NCBI GenBank assembly: GCA_032173965.1
Contig: CM063294.1
Coordinates: forward strand, 9,476,452-9,540,451
Reading direction: 5' to 3'
Length of the DNA stretch: 64,000 bases
Source: Sitta carolinensis
Taxonomy: Eukaryota > Chordata > Aves > Passeriformes > Sittidae
Shown here: in pieces, positions 60,191 to 64,000 of the stretch
Numbering within the stretch: position 1 is the first letter of the stretch
Layout of the letters: each line of letters begins with the position of its first letter
Made by a program: the position numbers and the translations under genes
Notes under the pieces: generated by a model
The model's database searches: none
Told to the model about the DNA's origin: nothing
The model's input: the letters and a program-made list of their open reading frames with translations, nothing else

Positions 60191-60406
60191 CCGTGGGTGC
60201 GGGCGCAGCGTGGGCGCCCCGTGGGCAGCGGCCCCCCACGTGGCGCGTGCCGGCTCCCGCATCCGCCTCGCGCTCACCTGCCGCTGCGTTGTCATGGAAA
60301 CAGGAGAGATGCTTATGTCACCTTGGCAAAGGGAACCGGGGAACTTCGGCGGGGACGGGGAGCAAGCGGACGGGGTGGGGTGTGCTGGGTTCCACACACC
60401 CCTCAC

Positions 60407-60422
60407 CCCCCCCCCCCCCCCC
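60407..60422. repeat. Poly-C run
   Basis: An uninterrupted run of about sixteen C between CTCA and TCACCG. Its length is likely to be unreliable in an assembly. Confidence 0.85.
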
Positions 60423-61479
60423 TCACCGTGGCAGGGCACAGCCTCGTCGCTCTCTCTGCAGCCAAAGGGGTGACTGGAAGCCGTTTGCTCCAGCGCCGAT
60501 AAATCTCAGCCAGTAAAGTCGGTGCATTAAGCAAGGCTTTAATATCAATTATCCCCCCAACACGTGGGCTAACGAGTGGTGCCTGATGGAGGGGAAGGGA
60601 AGTGGGCTAGGGAATAAGTCTGCAACACCCACCTCAGGGTGTAGAGGGGAAGGGGACACCCCGCTGTGAGCTCTGGGCACCTGCCCCTGCCTTCATCACA
60701 GCACGGTGGGACACCCAGCTGCTCCTGCCCCCCATGTACAGACCTCCCTCTGTTCCCTGCCACCCAAGGTGGTCGCACAACCTCTCACCATAGCACCTGG
60801 GACTCCCAGCAGCAGAAACACCAGCTGTACTGGTATTACTGGTCAAGGAGAGATCTCAAGACACTTCACTGCCCATTTCAGTGGGGCGGGGGCACTGAAA
60901 GAACACATCAGGCTCCAGTGGGTGGCCCAGTATTATGATCCCTCTGGTCCTCAAGGGACTGATCCTGTCTGGGTGACGGTGCCAAAGTCCTCAGTGGTGC
61001 TGGGAGCAGCCCTGTGGGTGCCTCTGTGCCTGCCGCGGGGAGACACTGAGAAGGTCAGCGTGTTCTTGGCGAGGAGAGGCTGCCCGCCGGTGGCTGCGGC
61101 AGCGCCAGCACCGGCACGGCCGGTGGGTGCCCGCGGGGCACAGCTGCCCCTGGCAGGGAGCAGGTGGCTGCCTGCAGTGGGACTGCACTCCAATGGCACA
61201 GGTCTGTCAGAACACTGCTGCCCGCCTCATCAGCCACCCCTGATGGGGCACTGCACCCCATCCTCTCTCTCCTCCTACCCCCTGCATGCTCCCCTGCCTG
61301 CTGCTGCCACTCTGGGGGTCCCCACAGCAGTGTGGGGACCTCAATGCTAGCACCTGCCTCCACCACTGTGCCCCTCTGTGGACCTCCCTGAAACTCCATG
61401 GGCTTTGCAGCCGGCAGACTCACTCCCAGCTGGTGCCCCATCCATCGTGTCTGTGCCAGGCCTGGCACACCATTAACAT

Positions 61480-61580
61480 GAAAGATTTCCTCGCACTTTG
61501 CCGGCACTCTCGGCCTGCGCCCCAGCAGCAGGTAATTAAAGCCATAATTGCTCCTGATTGCTCTGGCCTTAATGAGGTAA
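61480..61580. promoter_or_regulatory. Third AT-rich island
   Basis: CACCATTAACATGAAAGATT at one side and GGTAATTAAAGCCATAATTG plus CTCCTGATTGCTCTGGCCTT/AATGAG at the other. Homeodomain-like TAATTA within otherwise GC-rich intron. Confidence 0.4.
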
Positions 61581-62304
61581 GGGTGGGCATCAGGGGGAGG
61601 GCAGAGGGTGCCCATCTGTTCCCAGGGGAGCCTGGGGGTGCCAACCCTGCACGCAGAGGTCCCCATCACTGGCACTTTGCTCTCTGCAGGGTGCAGAGGA
61701 GGGAGCTGGCACAACTCGCCACAATCAAAAAGCTCGTCTGAGGCTTTGAGCTCGGGACCCTCCTGCTGGGAGAGGCTGGCTCTGAGCCACGATGAGCTGG
61801 TGTTGTCTCTGGGAGACCCCCCAGCCATGGGCCACAGCATCACTCAGCATTGCCCATCTGCTCCGACCCTCACCTGGGGCATCAGGACATCGCCAATGCT
61901 TCCCTTGCATCCACCCCACACAGTCCCACGGCAACACCAGGCGGTGCCAGCGCCAGCCCCGGCTGGGCAGAGAGCCAGCAGGGTCAGATGCCAATGCTGG
62001 GCAGCAGAACCTGGCTCCTGGCCAGCCTGGCGCGTGCTGAGCACTGGGGGCGATGTGACCATGGGCACAGGATGCCAACGCAGCCTCCACGCTCCAATGG
62101 GCACCGCGTCCCTGGGGGTGACCCCGCCTACCCTGCACCGCGTCCCCAATTTTCTGGCGTGTCCCCACAAGCTGGCCATTGTCCGGGTCCCTCAGGCGTG
62201 TGGCCCACGTGTGCCAGCCCTGTGGCCACGGGGGGAGGCCGGGTGTAGGTGCCTGTCTCCCGGTGAGCGCCTGGCATCGTCTGGGCGCTGAGGAAGCGAG
62301 TGCT

Positions 62305-62405
62305 GGTTGTGAATGAATTAGGCGGGTTTGCATGACAATGGAGCTGCCTAATTACGGATTGGAGCTGATACTGCTCTCCCCATTACATGCAATTAGCATG
62401 TGCCA
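62305..62405. promoter_or_regulatory. Fourth AT-rich island with SOX-POU composite
   Basis: Contains GAATGAATTAGG, TTTGCATGACAATGG (62327-62341), CCTAATTACGG (TAATTA 62349-62354) and CATGCAATTAGCATG, an inverted repeat around AATTA. The SOX-POU site reads CATTGTCATGCAAA on the minus strand. Confidence 0.5.
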
Positions 62406-64000
62406 GGGCGGGCAGGGCTCCCAGTGCCCGCCCAGGGCTGCATGCCCTGGCTGTGCCCGCACATGACCCGCGCTGCACTGTGCCCGGGGTCTGAGGACAA
62501 TGGTGCCAGTGCCACCAAAGACAGCCGGGGGTGACAGCCCCTCTCCAGGGACCACCTCTGCCTGCTTGAGGGCTACCAGCCCCAGCATCCATTGCTGGGC
62601 ATTCTTCCCCAGGCACACACAGAGCCGGGGCTGAGAGGGGACATTTTCCCGACCAGCTCTGGGGAAATTAAGAGCCCAACAGTCCAGAGACGACCCTCTG
62701 CGCTGGCAGGACTCGTGCCAAGACCTGCCAGCCCCTCTCAGCAGCACGGCATGGGGAAGGGGTCCCATGCTCAGTGAAGGATGAGGAGGTCCCCCTGCCC
62801 AGTCTAGCACTGCTTTGGTGGGGGACAAAAGACTGGCCCAGTGCAACGTGCAGGAACTATCACTGGGGTCTCGATCCCGGGAAGCCAAGTGGGTTTCCTG
62901 GCTCTCCTTTAACTGACACTGAGAAGCAAAAGCTCTGGCCATGCTCTGGCCCCACCGGCAGGAGTGTCAAGGTCACTCGTAGTCCTGCATCCCACCCGAA
63001 TGGGCAGGGGACAACAGTCCCAGGTGCCAGGGTCCAGCCCCACAGTCTCTCCCCTCTCATACACAGGTGTCACCCAGTGGAGATGGCAGCCCTGGCACCT
63101 CATAGCCCTATGGCAGCAAGGGCTGGTGAAGGGACCTGGGACCTGAGAACCCCATCATGCAGGAGCCCTGGCAGAACAGGGTCTGGGGGCCCATGGGGAG
63201 CAACCTGCCGACGCCCCCCGGGAGCAGCACCCAAAAAGCAGGCAGATGGCAGAGCCAAGGGGTACTGGGCAACTGGGACTGACTGGATGAGAACAGGGTC
63301 CCAGTGTGCTCAGTCTGGAGCCAGCCCACCTCAGCCTTCCCATGGGCAGACATGCAATACATGGACCAGCAACTGTGCTGACAGACAGAGCGGTGCTGGC
63401 ATGGAGGGGTGCACCCCTGGACACAGGGAAGGGGGGACAGTGGGACATGCACAGCACTCATCCCCACGCCAACAGCCCTTGGGGGCCAGCATCAGTAACA
63501 GGGTGGTCTCGTGTGCTCCTGGCCACCCGGGTGGGCCAGGCTATGAGGTGCCCACAGTGACGCCAGGGGTGCCCAGCCCCTGGTGGCACCGTCAGCATCC
63601 CGGTTCCCTCCTGCAAGCACCTGCCAGGCTCCGCACGGTTTGATGTAGTGCCAGCCCCGCGTGGCACTGAGCCAGAACAAACAGCCCTGGGCAGGCTGCG
63701 TCTGCCGCGTGCTCGTGCTGACAGCCGGCACGGCAGATTCCCGGTGCCCGGTGCACACCAGCCCTGCCCACCACGCTGCACTCCTGCCCGCCCCACGGAG
63801 CCACCAGTGCCCAGTCAGGCACAGGTTGTAGGGTGCTGTATGATGCAACGACCTGGGGTGCCAGGCTGTGGGGCATCAGGCTGCAGAGTGCAGCGGTTGG
63901 AGGCTCCCTGCTGGAGCCCCGGCGTCCCCGGCAGCCCAGTGAAGTCAGCAGCACAACGTGGCTTGTGCGCGGTTAGAGCAGAGTCCGTGGCCCCGAGCAG

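Larger units (their letters stand above)
57930..64000 (-). other. UNC5A: UNC5A intron 1, 3' part
   Basis: No signal-peptide exon ending in phase 1 was found on the minus strand out to the right edge, so the rest is read as intron 1 (at least 6 kb). It is GC-rich with several sharply bounded AT-rich islands, a degenerate minisatellite and a poly-C run. Large intron 1 is normal for UNC5 genes. Confidence 0.7.

Noticed and set aside
59472..60473. 333-codon plus-strand frame
   Set aside because: Runs through a degenerate minisatellite inside UNC5A intron 1; no splice or domain support.
61055..63954. Assorted 100-290-codon frames near the right edge
   Set aside because: No domain, splice or repeat logic; the region is GC-rich intron where open frames are expected by chance.
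57930..64000. UNC5A exon 1 with signal peptide
   Set aside because: No minus-strand ATG followed by a hydrophobic segment and a phase 1 donor was found; taken to lie beyond the window.

Overview
This is a vertebrate nuclear window, most likely from a bird. It holds intron-split genes, poly-A/poly-T tracts, several CR1 LINE fragments with typical avian 3' ends, and an LTR resembling a common avian endogenous-retrovirus family. The gene order ZNF346 - UIMC1 - HK3 - UNC5A is the order known from human 5q35 and conserved in amniotes. Gene names come from recognising the encoded proteins. Exon borders were placed by hand from GT/AG sites, codon phase and known family exon lengths. The exact species cannot be read from the sequence.

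Layout. (1) 1-6724, minus strand: ZNF346 (JAZ), a dsRNA-binding zinc-finger protein; exons 1-5 are complete and exon 6 runs off the left edge. (2) About 6725-7207: a CpG-rich bidirectional promoter shared by ZNF346 and UIMC1, with a palindromic TCTCGCGAGA element. (3) 7208-46453, plus strand: UIMC1 (RAP80), with a non-coding first exon and twelve coding exons that join in frame to an 813-residue protein. Its long introns hold most of the repeats. (4) About 46700-47638: intergenic DNA and a GC-rich HK3 promoter with two CCAAT boxes, a partial RFX-type half site and a CACCGG minisatellite. (5) 47639-52938, plus strand: HK3, twenty compact exons joining in frame to about 1002 residues. The C-terminal hexokinase half has its catalytic motifs; the N-terminal half has lost its phosphate loop. 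(6) 53040-57929, minus strand: UNC5A, a netrin receptor, from the 3'UTR back to exon 2. (7) 57930-64000: the 3' part of UNC5A intron 1, with AT-rich, homeodomain-motif-rich islands that look like enhancers and a degenerate minisatellite.

The four genes are neighbours by old synteny and do not form a pathway. They act in dsRNA binding/apoptosis (ZNF346), BRCA1-A DNA-damage ubiquitin signalling (UIMC1), glucose phosphorylation (HK3) and axon guidance/dependence-receptor signalling (UNC5A). No CRISPR, operon or new multi-gene system was seen. The observations most worth checking are two single-base frame breaks in the UNC5A cytoplasmic exons, a SOX-POU composite site in an AT-rich island, the very tight HK3/UNC5A tail-to-tail junction, the shared promoter with BANP-type sites, and a CR1 nested inside an LTR.
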